Shown here piece after piece: positions 21,293 through 28,738 of a DNA stretch of 28,738 nucleotides (positions are counted from its first letter, which is position 1; each line of letters begins with the position of its first letter). A program made the translations under genes and the position numbers. The DNA comes from a virus. The notes below the pieces were generated by a model. It searched no databases. It had not been told where the DNA came from and saw only the letters and a program-made list of their open reading frames with translations. The stretch is taken from IMG/VR virus record IMGVR_UViG_3300003702_000026, positions 1 through 28,738 of that record; one strand, given 5' to 3'.

Positions 21293-22652
21293 CGATTTGT
21301 GCTCCTTCAAGTTCACTTTGTATAACTTGCATTAATTCTTGATCATCTACTAAAATATCAGCATAATTCTGTCTGATTGCTTGCTGGAATGTTTTACTGG
21401 GCATGTTTACCAACATAGCATCTTGCAAGTTTTTTAGATCCTGCATGGTGTCTCTGGTATTATACATCTTCATATATTCAATTTTACCCTGCCATTCTAC
21501 GCCTTCCCAGTCAGCCCAGATATTCCAGATCTGTTCTTCGGTTAGTTCTAACCCGTGGGCTTTTTCTGTGAGTTTACTGTTTAGCAGTGTGAATTCCGTT
21601 TGTAGAGCCACGCCACTCTGACTTCTTGTAGCAGTATTTCTAATACCGCCTAAGTGAGCAAGTTTATCGATGGTTTCAACACAATGTTGCATACTTTCCA
21701 AGAGTCCGGCCATATTACTGTTACTAGGTTGTAGTAGATAGGGCTTTAAACCTTCGGGTAGCGTTTCCGGCAGGGTAATAATACTGCCCGCGCCGGCACT
21801 GGCTGTTACTGTATCTGTTTTTACTAAACTTGGATGATTGCTGATTCTTGCTAGTTGAATAAGTTCACTGTTTAGGTTAGCAATCTTTAATTGTTGATCG
21901 GCAATGTCGGCAATATCGCTGATACCAATACCTCTTACAAAACTTCTGTTATTATAAGCAATAACAATGGGAATATAACCCAGTGGATTTGGATATTCAG
22001 CAAGAATATCGGGTTCACCGGCGCGATCGTGCTTAACTACCCGGGTAGCATCGGGTGTATATATTCTATAGATCTGTGTGTTGTCATCATTAGTGGTTTC
22101 AAATATTTTTACATAGGTTAACTCATATTTTCCGGTTTCCCGCCTCGAGAAGTCCCAGTCTACAACATTGATGGGATTTACTATGCTGATATATGGTCTT
22201 ATACCCTGAAGTTCAGCTTGTGCTTGAGTTATTATGTCGACAGTGGGTTTATCCACTACGATCCAGGCAGTGCCGAATATACTGCTCATAGTCGCGACAT
22301 CATGCATAAAGTGATTAAAGTTTCTACCCTCGTAATCAGCATCTTTTAGGAAATCTACTACACTGGGTCTGTTTTGTAGGTTACCTAGATCTCTCTGAGG
22401 AGCATCTTTGAACAGGTAACTGGTATAAGTGCTAATAATGTTTCTACAATGATTATCTAATGGTGTTTCTGCCTTGCGATTTATATATTCGGTTTCAGTT
22501 TCATAGACATATCTGGTTAAATAATCACCGGATTTAAAATCCTCACCACCCATATAACTATCGTAGAGAAATCTCCAACGATTGTGTAGTTTACCGTGGT
22601 AAGGATGAACTCTTTCTAGGAGTTCATGGTTATAAGGTGTTGTAATGGCCAT
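21219..22652 (-). CDS. Portal protein
   Basis: 477 residues. Features typical of SPP1 gp6/DUF4055-like portals are a helical opening (HELLERVHPYHGKLHNRWRFLYDSYMGGEDFKSGDYLTRYVYETETEYINRKAETPLDNHCRNIISTYTSYLF in pieces), a DVATMSSIFGTAWIVVDKP block, PYISIVNPINVVDWDF, and a long stem helix near QQLKIANLNSELIQLARISNHPSLV. The C-terminus is polar. It forms the dodecameric DNA channel at one capsid vertex and docks the terminase. It follows the terminase genes as expected. Confidence 0.92.
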   Translation of the reverse strand: MAITTPYNHELLERVHPYHGKLHNRWRFLYDSYMGGEDFKSGDYLTRYVYETETEYINRKAETPLDNHCRNIISTYTSYLFKDAPQRDLGNLQNRPSVVDFLKDADYEGRNFNHFMHDVATMSSIFGTAWIVVDKPTVDIITQAQAELQGIRPYISIVNPINVVDWDFSRRETGKYELTYVKIFETTNDDNTQIYRIYTPDATRVVKHDRAGEPDILAEYPNPLGYIPIVIAYNNRSFVRGIGISDIADIADQQLKIANLNSELIQLARISNHPSLVKTDTVTASAGAGSIITLPETLPEGLKPYLLQPSNSNMAGLLESMQHCVETIDKLAHLGGIRNTATRSQSGVALQTEFTLLNSKLTEKAHGLELTEEQIWNIWADWEGVEWQGKIEYMKMYNTRDTMQDLKNLQDAMLVNMPSKTFQQAIRQNYADILVDDQELMQVIQSELEGAQIDETETEGGVLSAPGEPGESTSGIS

Positions 22653-22683
22653 ATATTTTGTTTCCCTCTTTATTTATTCGTAG

Positions 22684-23910
22684 CTACCGGATAGCTACCC
22701 CCCAAGAACCCAGCTCCGCTTGACGCTCAGTGGTATCCTGGATTGGATACATAAAATCGATACAGTATGTACCGGCATCAACTAAGTGATCCCAGCCTTG
22801 TGTTTTATCTATTTGATGTGTACCTGGTTTATATGTTAACTTTTCAAAACTTTCGCGTAATTGTCGGCAACCGGGATCGAGATAAAATCTGGATTCATCT
22901 AGGCTATTACGCATTAAACTATTTCCGGCATTAATCCTATCTCTAACAGGAGTGTGTTTTGGTTTATAACGCACTGGAAATCCAGCATTTTGTAAGATTT
23001 GTATATCAGTTCTACCACCCGCACTGGTTCTTCGCTGAGTACCGGATGGATCTGGATATATGGTTACTTTGGCGCCGTGATATCTAGTTCGTATTTCATC
23101 AACCATCTCATCTGTGTTACTACCCGGAATAACTATTTCGTCTATAGCCCATAAGCCACTGATCATATCAACAAATACTACAGCACTCATAGGATCAATA
23201 TTGAAGTCCATACCAATGTGTAGATTATCTCGACTACCGGTATATTCTTTTATTAGATCTGGTGACCAGTTATACATTACAAGTCCACTCCAGGTTTCGA
23301 AACTTGCCAAGAACTCCTGTTTGAATGTTCTGATATCAAGTTGTCGTTTAGCATTTTGGATTTCTTCCTGAGTAACATTGCCACCTTCTGCTGTAGTAAA
23401 CTGCCAGGTTTTCCAGTCTGGATCAGTTTGATGGCGATTAAATAGATCGTAAAACCAGTTACCAGTACCCTTGGGCGTTCCAGTGAACAAGGCATGCCCG
23501 GCTTCATCTGCCAGAGCAGGTCTTATAACTTCATAAAAGGTTGCGTCACTGATATCCGCCGCTTCATCAAGGACGCAGAACCACAGTTTATTACCCCGTA
23601 GACTATCCGGATTATCAGCACCTCTCAGTGCTATTGTGCTTCCATTTACTAAATCCAACCTTAAATCACTCTCATCTTTCTTTTCTACCCATCGTAAATC
23701 CTGTAATTTATATTTTAGAGGTGTCCACATAATCTGCTTGGCCATCCTGTAACTGGGTGCAATATACCAGACAGTTTTACCGGGCACACTGGCAAACCTA
23801 CATAATTCTCTAAGTGCCAGTGTAGTTTTACCAAATCTTCTACCTGCCGCTACCACTCTAAATCTACTGCTGTTCTGTGCTATCAGACTCTGTGGTTTCG
23901 TTAACTTCAT
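22684..23910 (-). CDS. Terminase large subunit
   Basis: 408 residues from ATG at 23910 (MKLTKPQSLIAQNSSRFRVVAAG). A longer in-frame opening to 23970 is unlikely, as it overlaps the small subunit gene and adds no family sequence. The ATPase has Walker A GRRFGKTT (23-30), Walker B FCVLDEA (111-117) and the coupling block FTGTPKGTGNWFYDLF. The nuclease domain shows GMDFNIDPMSAVVFVD, a VTIYPDPSGT strand and a final WDHLVDAGTYCIDF, supplying the three acidic metal ligands. It powers DNA packaging and cuts concatemers, so packaging substrate is expected to be multimeric DNA. It overlaps the small subunit gene. Confidence 0.95.
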   Translation of the reverse strand: MKLTKPQSLIAQNSSRFRVVAAGRRFGKTTLALRELCRFASVPGKTVWYIAPSYRMAKQIMWTPLKYKLQDLRWVEKKDESDLRLDLVNGSTIALRGADNPDSLRGNKLWFCVLDEAADISDATFYEVIRPALADEAGHALFTGTPKGTGNWFYDLFNRHQTDPDWKTWQFTTAEGGNVTQEEIQNAKRQLDIRTFKQEFLASFETWSGLVMYNWSPDLIKEYTGSRDNLHIGMDFNIDPMSAVVFVDMISGLWAIDEIVIPGSNTDEMVDEIRTRYHGAKVTIYPDPSGTQRRTSAGGRTDIQILQNAGFPVRYKPKHTPVRDRINAGNSLMRNSLDESRFYLDPGCRQLRESFEKLTYKPGTHQIDKTQGWDHLVDAGTYCIDFMYPIQDTTERQAELGSWGVAIR

Positions 23911-24310
23911 CTCGAATCCTATACTCCTCGCGTATATCAGAATCACTCCACGGCAACGGTTGCCGCTCATCTGAATTCTTTTCTCCTGTATCTGATTGTT
24001 GTAGATATTGTTTACCCAACCAGATCAACATGGTTTTATCTCCGTTAACAGCCAGATCAAATTGTGCTTGCCTGAGTCTTGCTTTACTTGCTGCTCTTGC
24101 CTGATCGAGTAAGCCCGGCCATCTTCGTCTAATCTGACTTCCATCGACGCCAAAGAACTTTCCCATTTCGTCGGTAGTACATCCTATTCTTGCCAGCTTT
24201 ATAACATCGTCGATATCGATCTCAGTTCTTCGTCTGCCCTGCCCACCTTTTTTAGGTTTACCGGTATCAATTCGATAGTCATCGGGAGTAGGCTGAACAT
24301 CTATGTCCAT
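23864..24310 (-). CDS. Terminase small subunit
   Basis: 148 residues. It has a GGQGRRRTEIDIDDVIKLARIGCTTDEMGKFFGVDGSQIRRRWPGLLDQAR segment, a helix-turn-helix that binds the packaging site. LRQAQFDLAVNGDKTMLIWLGKQYLQQSD is the family signature, and the end is acidic and polar (DIREEYRIRDEVNETTESDSTEQQ). It recognises DNA and regulates the large subunit. The start overlaps the previous stop by one base (TAATG); the end overlaps the large-subunit gene by 47 bases. Confidence 0.92.
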   Translation of the reverse strand: MDIDVQPTPDDYRIDTGKPKKGGQGRRRTEIDIDDVIKLARIGCTTDEMGKFFGVDGSQIRRRWPGLLDQARAASKARLRQAQFDLAVNGDKTMLIWLGKQYLQQSDTGEKNSDERQPLPWSDSDIREEYRIRDEVNETTESDSTEQQ

Positions 24311-24642
24311 TATACACTCCGGTTTTCTACTAATATCCTAAACTCGCGAGTTTCCGTTAGGGTGTTTACAGTGGTTGTTATTGTATTTGTGACTGTGTAA
24401 ACTTTATCAGCAGTTCCGGCACTTAATACTACACTAGCCGTCGTAGTAGTTTTACTGTTGCTGTCCGCTGTAAGTGCGCTTGCATCACCACTGATAGTAC
24501 TAACTGTAAAACTGCTAGTAGCTACTGTGTCATCTGTTGGTAACCAATTGGCCCAATCAACTGTATAATCTAAAATCGCGGTTGGTGATTTCCGGATAAA
24601 GATTCCCTGTCGGTCTCGTTCAAATCCTGTTAATGTCGTCAT
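24310..24642 (-). CDS. Small beta-sandwich virion protein
   Basis: 110 residues. The opening KSPTAILDYTVDWANWLPTDDTVATSSFTVS and close VVLSAGTADKVYTVTNTITTTVNTLTETREFRILVENR are a well-known phage domain of about 100 residues, often found near structural genes and thought to be an immunoglobulin-like virion accessory protein. It is coupled by ATGA to the long repetitive protein upstream and by TAATG to the terminase small subunit. Confidence 0.8.
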   Translation of the reverse strand: MTTLTGFERDRQGIFIRKSPTAILDYTVDWANWLPTDDTVATSSFTVSTISGDASALTADSNSKTTTTASVVLSAGTADKVYTVTNTITTTVNTLTETREFRILVENRSV

Positions 24643-26168
24643 ATGTTAATCCTTATATTCCCGGTGCCTAATAATGGCGGCACTGATATTTTGTATGTTC
24701 TTGTTTGGCTATCAACTATATAGATTCTGGAATCCGGTATCACCGCTATTGCGCGTGATTCACTATCAACCAGATGTGCTCTATATCTGTCAAAGACTTG
24801 CCGACTACCAATACTTACCACAACTGTTCCTAACCCTATTGTGGCTATGCCGCTGAGTGTGCCTGCCGCCGTGGTTAGTAGCTGACTTTGTAGATCGATA
24901 GTAGCAGGAACAGTGAATATATGATTACCCTGGACGGTAAATCCAGTTTGTAGTGGTATCGATATATTGCCGGGCAGTGTTAACTGTCCTAGTGCGCTTA
25001 CACTACTCTGAATATTAAGAGTGCTCGCCCCGCCGATCAACAATCCGCCGGTGACTGCTACGCTGAGTGTGCTATCTACACTGGGTTGGGCGCTGAGTAA
25101 GAAGCCGCCTAATACGCTTACGCTGCTCGTTGTGGTTATATTAACATCAGTGCTTAAGGTGAGGCTAGGAGTTACAGCCTCTACAGCACTGGTTATAATT
25201 ATACTGGGTAACCCACTGGCGGTAAAGCCACCGGTAGTAGCAGTTCTAAGTGTTATGGGAACATGAACACCGTCAAAGTTGCCCCAGACATTATCCGGCC
25301 AGTTGTCCCAATCGCCGCCCGCACCCACAGCATCCCATGTATAATCACCGGATTGTAATCTATAAGGATCGCCGGCTACATCATGAATCTGATTACCCAG
25401 TGTGCTTAAGGTTAGGCTACCAATGCTTACCACAATAGCAGGCTGAGTTAACCCAGCCGCGGTAACTACGCTACTTGTTATTGTAATGGTGCTACCGGCC
25501 GATTTAGTTACAGCGGCCACAGCAGTTATACTGCTGGTGGCGGCAATATTAACTGTAGCGAAGTCATAGTCTTCGCCGGCAACAACAGTAACCGTTCCCA
25601 TCGCGATGGTAGCTGTGCCACCTAACGTTAGGGTGGGTACGGCAAGAATCTGGAATGCTGCTTCTACAGTTAAGCTGGCTCCCAGTGTTAAGGTAGAGCT
25701 GGTTGCAACACTAACTTGACCGCTGATAGTTGAACTACCGGATCGTGTTCGAACACCCGCACTAGTGACACTAGTGGTGCAGGCAATGGTACTCGAACCG
25801 CTTAACGTTAGGATAGTGCTAGCTGTAACGCTAACTTGGCTACTGATAGTTGAACTGGCCGGGCGTGTTCGTACACCCTGACTAGTAACACTAGTGGTAC
25901 AGGCAATGGTACTCGCGCCACCCGGTTTAAGGGTAGCACCGGCAGTTACACTGCTAACACAGACAACGGTACTCGTACCACCCAATGTTAGGGTGGCACC
26001 AGCAGTTACACTGCTAGCACTGGTTACTGTAACTGTGGCGAAATCCTGATCTTCGCCAGTTACACTAACTGCTGCTGTTACTCTGATGCCTTCTTTGTAG
26101 TAATCCGAGGCAATATAATCGTCCTGGTTTTCTACAAAGGGCGCTACTATACCATATAAGGTAGCCAA
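24639..26168 (-). CDS. Large repetitive Ser/Thr/Val-rich structural protein
   Basis: 509 residues almost wholly of short beta-type repeats (SVTAGATLTLGG, SSTIACTTSVTS, SGQVSVATS). A 40-residue unit reading STIACTTSVTS.GVRTR..SSTIS.QVSV is tandemly duplicated, seen in DNA as a 120-bp period near 25723-25962. An interruption near the middle has DYTWDAVGAGGDWDNWPDNVWGNFDG, a Trp/Asp-rich block seen in other phage structural proteins. The C-terminus has FDRYRAHLVDSESRAIAVIPDSRIYIVDSQTRTYKI. It probably forms an extended beta-structured fibre or capsid/neck decoration. No adhesin motif is identifiable by eye. Confidence 0.75.
   Translation of the reverse strand: MATLYGIVAPFVENQDDYIASDYYKEGIRVTAAVSVTGEDQDFATVTVTSASSVTAGATLTLGGTSTVVCVSSVTAGATLKPGGASTIACTTSVTSQGVRTRPASSTISSQVSVTASTILTLSGSSTIACTTSVTSAGVRTRSGSSTISGQVSVATSSTLTLGASLTVEAAFQILAVPTLTLGGTATIAMGTVTVVAGEDYDFATVNIAATSSITAVAAVTKSAGSTITITSSVVTAAGLTQPAIVVSIGSLTLSTLGNQIHDVAGDPYRLQSGDYTWDAVGAGGDWDNWPDNVWGNFDGVHVPITLRTATTGGFTASGLPSIIITSAVEAVTPSLTLSTDVNITTTSSVSVLGGFLLSAQPSVDSTLSVAVTGGLLIGGASTLNIQSSVSALGQLTLPGNISIPLQTGFTVQGNHIFTVPATIDLQSQLLTTAAGTLSGIATIGLGTVVVSIGSRQVFDRYRAHLVDSESRAIAVIPDSRIYIVDSQTRTYKISVPPLLGTGNIRINI
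25723..25962. repeat. 120-bp tandem imperfect repeat within the repetitive gene
   Basis: The block beginning CTGATAGTTGAACT at 25723 recurs at 25843, and the first ~80 bases are nearly identical including GGCAATGGTACTCG. The period equals 40 codons. Degenerate copies continue on both sides. Confidence 0.8.
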
Positions 26169-26180
26169 GTCAGTTTAGCC

Positions 26181-26609
26181 TCAGTCTAAGGTAATTGTTA
26201 GATTGCCTGAGCTAATGACAAAGGTATCACCATCTGTGATGGATTTAGTTACTGACAAAGCACCCCAGGCAATTAGGTTACCGCCGCCATACGTGCCGCT
26301 GTCCCAGATACCTATATGGGTTACTGTACCCCAGTCGCCACCACTTGCTGAGGCAAACGTGATAGTAGCATTTGTTGTAATACTACCGGACGCTGCTGCG
26401 GCAAACTTTGTGTCAGCTGGGGTATAATCATTAATTTCAACCCGAGCATATGCGTTAGCATTTGCTACTTCTGTGATACTGGCATCAGTATTAACTGCTG
26501 TTGCCAGTCCTATATATAAATCAAAATCCTCGAAATTGCCATTGGAACCCTGTCCATGACGGAAAATATGATTTAAAACTTTGTTTTCTGAATAGTTTGA
26601 TAAACTCAT
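26181..26609 (-). CDS. Tail fibre-like protein (GIWD/GALT type)
   Basis: 142 residues. It shows the recurrent phage pattern YIGLATA....ASITEVANANAYARVEI, ITFASASGGDWGTVTHIGIWDSGTYGGGNLIAWGALSVTKSITDGDTFVISSGNLTITLD, known from many phage structural proteins annotated as tail fibre or minor tail. The C-terminal ITLD is the usual end. It has a strong ribosome site (AAGGAG). It lies in a cluster of appendage genes before the terminase. Confidence 0.85.
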   Translation of the reverse strand: MSLSNYSENKVLNHIFRHGQGSNGNFEDFDLYIGLATAVNTDASITEVANANAYARVEINDYTPADTKFAAAASGSITTNATITFASASGGDWGTVTHIGIWDSGTYGGGNLIAWGALSVTKSITDGDTFVISSGNLTITLD

Positions 26610-26642
26610 TATTTTAACTCCTTGTGTTTGTTTTTTACTGGG

Positions 26643-27437
26643 TTATGTTTTTATAAATCTACTTAATAAGCCGCCGCGGATATGATAATATCCACTGCCG
26701 TCGTCGTCGCCGTCCGGCGTCGAAGGCGAATTGCCGGTAGTCCAGCTTAAGGTGGCTTGTAGTTTTATATTCGTGGTAGAACTGAATGTATGCTCCGCGG
26801 CCATGGCAATATATACTACTTCCTGATGATCATTCGTTTGGCTTCCGCCGGGGTCTCCTTCGGCTAAATCTATATCATATGAGCCTGTATCCTGGGGGGT
26901 CATACTCACAATTGTCGTGGACGTGTCGGTATCTACAAGTTTTACGGTAAAATCCATTCCTGTAATTAAACCATCATACGGCGCCGGCGGTCCGCCGGCG
27001 ATTCGCGTGATACGAATTCCCACGAAGCCATTAATTTTTATAGCATAAGTGCCGGCAATGATATCCGGATTAATCAACTCGGTGACGGGACTACTGGGAT
27101 GAATATACTGGTTAGGGTCTACATATCCGGTATTATTCCATTCGAAATCATGTGTAGCACTAAAACTGCCGGTAGTGGTACTCCAGCTGGTGAAGGCGGT
27201 TCCAAGATTATGTCTCATATGAGCGGCCTGCGCCAGTGTTGTATCACTAACACCCCATTTACTGCCGTCCCAGGCCAAGAGCTGCTTGTCACTTGCACCG
27301 GTGAGATCTACATCATCGAATTCAGTGATTATACTGTTGGTATCCTGAACATGCTTTAGAATATCGGCTCTGGCAAATATTGGTGAGCCGACGTTGTTAT
27401 CCAGGTTTCCGGTACCGGTTATAGTTGGCCACGCCAT
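26643..27437 (-). CDS. Fibre-type appendage protein with MAWP N-terminus
   Basis: 264 residues. N-terminal docking-like domain MAWPTITGTGNLDNNVGSPIFARADILKHVQDTNSIITEFDDVDLTGASDKQLLAWDGSKW closely resembles the upstream gene. The rest is a beta-rich globular domain (FSATHDFEWNNTGYVDPNQYI, GTYAIKINGFVGIRITRI, HTFSSTTNIKLQATLSW), probably a trimeric TNF-like or jelly-roll receptor-binding head. It ends with a Gly/Asp-rich loop and LLSRFIKT. Role in host attachment is inferred. Confidence 0.75.
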   Translation of the reverse strand: MAWPTITGTGNLDNNVGSPIFARADILKHVQDTNSIITEFDDVDLTGASDKQLLAWDGSKWGVSDTTLAQAAHMRHNLGTAFTSWSTTTGSFSATHDFEWNNTGYVDPNQYIHPSSPVTELINPDIIAGTYAIKINGFVGIRITRIAGGPPAPYDGLITGMDFTVKLVDTDTSTTIVSMTPQDTGSYDIDLAEGDPGGSQTNDHQEVVYIAMAAEHTFSSTTNIKLQATLSWTTGNSPSTPDGDDDGSGYYHIRGGLLSRFIKT

Positions 27438-27441
27438 GTCT

Positions 27442-28035
27442 TTAAATCCTATACACTATAATGCTGAGATTACCGGTTGTACTCGTGCTTGTCGCTGTTA
27501 GATCGATACGAATATTACTGGTGCTGGCTAGTGTAAAACTATGAGCACTATTAATGCTGACCGGCGCGATATCATTTACTGTTACCATAGATGATATTGC
27601 AATATCATCTATTTTTGTGCCGGCTGTATCGTTATCTAAATCCAGGTCGCTGATGACGGGGGGATCACTAGTATGATATGCAGTTAATAAGCCCTGTATT
27701 AAAAATTGATAAGAGCCGGCAACTAAGCTTAAGTCAGCGCCACTTACACTGTTCACTAAATCGTATTCATCACTTTGTATGGTCCAGGTGCTGGGCGTCC
27801 ATGCGAGGTAGGCACTTATAGTGCCGGCACTGCCGCTGTTTATCCAGGAGCTGGTGGCACTATCATATGCCAGTGCTTGTCCATTAGCCGGACTGGTTAT
27901 GTTTACAGTACCAAACTCAGTAATAATATTATTAACATTATCGACATTCTGTTTGATATCAGCTCGAGCTGTGCCCGGGTTATCAGCGCCGCTGTCCAAG
28001 TTGGTTGTGCCGGCTTGAGTGGTGGGCCATGCCAT
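27442..28035 (-). CDS. Fibre-type appendage protein with MAWP N-terminus
   Basis: 197 residues. MAWPTTQAGTTNLDSGADNPGTARADIKQNVDNVNNIITEFGTVNITSPANGQALAYDSATSSW is the docking-like N-terminus shared with 26643 and 8873. The C-terminal domain has beta strands such as YDLVNSVSGADLSLVAGSYQFLIQGLLTAYH and SAHSFTLASTSNIRIDLTATSTSTTGNLSIIVYRI, parallel in layout to the C-terminal part of the downstream gene. The two are probably diverged duplicates with different receptor faces. Confidence 0.75.
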   Translation of the reverse strand: MAWPTTQAGTTNLDSGADNPGTARADIKQNVDNVNNIITEFGTVNITSPANGQALAYDSATSSWINSGSAGTISAYLAWTPSTWTIQSDEYDLVNSVSGADLSLVAGSYQFLIQGLLTAYHTSDPPVISDLDLDNDTAGTKIDDIAISSMVTVNDIAPVSINSAHSFTLASTSNIRIDLTATSTSTTGNLSIIVYRI

Positions 28036-28067
28036 CTAGCTTAACCTCTGCTTGTTAATAATAGTGT

Positions 28068-28379
28068 TCATGATGGTTTCTGTCCTCGTAGGGTTTTCTT
28101 AGCATCGTAATTGTCTCTAACTCTGCCGCTTGCAGGCGGTCCTACGTCGTCAAGGTAATCCTCGAACCAGCGCGGCATTTCCCCGTCTGTAGCTTGAATC
28201 AATTGAAGCCAATTGGGTTCCGGTTTAATATAAGCAGCAACGACAATACCCTGCTCTACTAGCTCTTCGTAGTCCATGTTGCCGGGGCTACAGGGAATGA
28301 ACATAGTCTTGCCGTTGACGTCGACTTTGATTGACGAATTGTTAGTGTTTGTATAAGTGGCGTTTGTAAATGTGCTCAT
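28068..28379 (-). CDS. Fibre-associated small protein (possible fibre assembly factor)
   Basis: 103 residues beginning MSTFTNATYTNTNNSSIKVDVNGKTMFIPCSPGNMDYEELVEQGIVVAAYIKPEP. The pattern 'sI.V...G...(V/I)P..P.N..Y.e(l/i)...gi.(I/V)A.Y..Pe' is common in small phage proteins encoded next to long tail fibres. The C-terminus is polar (WFEDYLDDVGPPASGRVRDNYDAKKTLRG). It starts three bases after the fibre stop. A chaperone or short fibre component is likely from context, unproven. Confidence 0.7.
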   Translation of the reverse strand: MSTFTNATYTNTNNSSIKVDVNGKTMFIPCSPGNMDYEELVEQGIVVAAYIKPEPNWLQLIQATDGEMPRWFEDYLDDVGPPASGRVRDNYDAKKTLRGQKPS

Positions 28380-28382
28380 AGT

Positions 28383-28738
28383 TTATAACTCCGCTCGCGC
28401 TGTTGCATGAATTTCGAATTTAATCAGCTCGTCAAATCTTTCGTTTGCGTTCGCGATAAGGCAACCTCCGCGGCCATCCTTGCGAATCTCGGCACTAGTC
28501 GACGACTCATCGTCGGCGGCCGTCCTCCACTGGCCGGTTGTACCACCGCCCGGTGAATATAAAGTAACCGACGGTGCGCCTCGCATCTCCGTCGGCAAGG
28601 ACCACAGGACCATGGGTTCAGTACTTAACGAGGCGTCTATTCCTTTGTCCTGCGTTGCTGGTAGCGAATGATCGAATTCAACGTCATCGCCGGGAACAGT
28701 GTCGTACCGGAATGTCTTCGCATAATACCTCTGGCACC
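28383..28738 (-). CDS. Long tail fibre protein, C-terminal part (enters from the right end)
   Basis: 118 codons open from the window edge to TAA at 28383. An internal ATG at 28613 would give only 76 residues and is not the true start. The frame opens CQRYYAKTFRYDTVPGDD and continues SLPTEMRGAPSVTLYSPGGG, a familiar C-terminal domain of long fibres that also carry NMLINGDM..SQRG and SFWVKS domains. Those preceding domains lie in the partial gene at the left end. If 1 and 28738 are joined the frame is kept (TGG codon across the joint), but about 90-100 residues of the usual domain would be missing. Confidence 0.85.
   Translation of the reverse strand, partial: CQRYYAKTFRYDTVPGDDVEFDHSLPATQDKGIDASLSTEPMVLWSLPTEMRGAPSVTLYSPGGGTTGQWRTAADDESSTSAEIRKDGRGGCLIANANERFDELIKFEIHATARAEL

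Noticed and set aside
25723-25962. CRISPR array or integration-site repeats in the repetitive gene
   Set aside because: The 120-bp period is in frame, encodes a 40-residue repeat and has no spacer-repeat alternation.

Overview
The window looks like most or all of a small tailed double-stranded DNA phage genome of siphovirus type. It has a lambda/HK97-style morphogenesis block: terminase small and large subunits, portal, scaffold, capsid, connectors, tail tube, frameshifted tail-assembly chaperone, tape measure, hub and tip proteins, and many fibre-like appendage proteins. Base composition is moderately AT-rich. The fibre architecture (MAWP-type N-termini, repeated VEDTTPQLGGDLD modules, a fibre ending in a CQRYY-type C-terminal domain) resembles phages of aquatic, often marine, bacteria. 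The host cannot be named from the sequence.

Layout. The minus strand runs from about 3386 leftward to position 1: a small coiled-coil protein, a DNA methyltransferase, a possible glycosyltransferase-like protein and the start of a long tail fibre. The minus strand also fills 28738 down to 8873 with the rest of the virion genes, ending at a strong leftward terminator at 8592-8631. The N-terminal part of a fibre gene runs off the left end, and a fibre C-terminal part enters at the right end. The simplest reading is a circular or circularly permuted genome of about 29 kb cut inside this gene, so that one late transcription unit covers almost the whole minus strand. The plus strand carries only 3380-8416: a HUH-endonuclease-like protein, a translationally coupled set of five small genes (4328-5976), and small-gene cassettes with repeated promoters and terminators (6002-8416).

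How it may work. No DNA polymerase, helicase, primase, integrase, holin or endolysin is recognisable. The only replication-type candidate is the 154-residue HUH-like protein at 3615-4079. It lies between two stretches rich in inverted repeats, and the downstream stretch (4138-4281) has two 22-24 bp palindromes and repeated 19-mers. This suggests rolling-circle-type initiation by a very small Rep, with host enzymes doing the synthesis. That is an inference from motifs and context only.

The small-gene region has three near-copies of one promoter, each with an inverted repeat over the -10 region. Two nearly identical terminators separate the cassettes, and an 18-bp stop/RBS/start linker is used three times. 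These features suggest a co-regulated, recombination-prone accessory region. Most late genes are coupled by ATGA-type overlaps.
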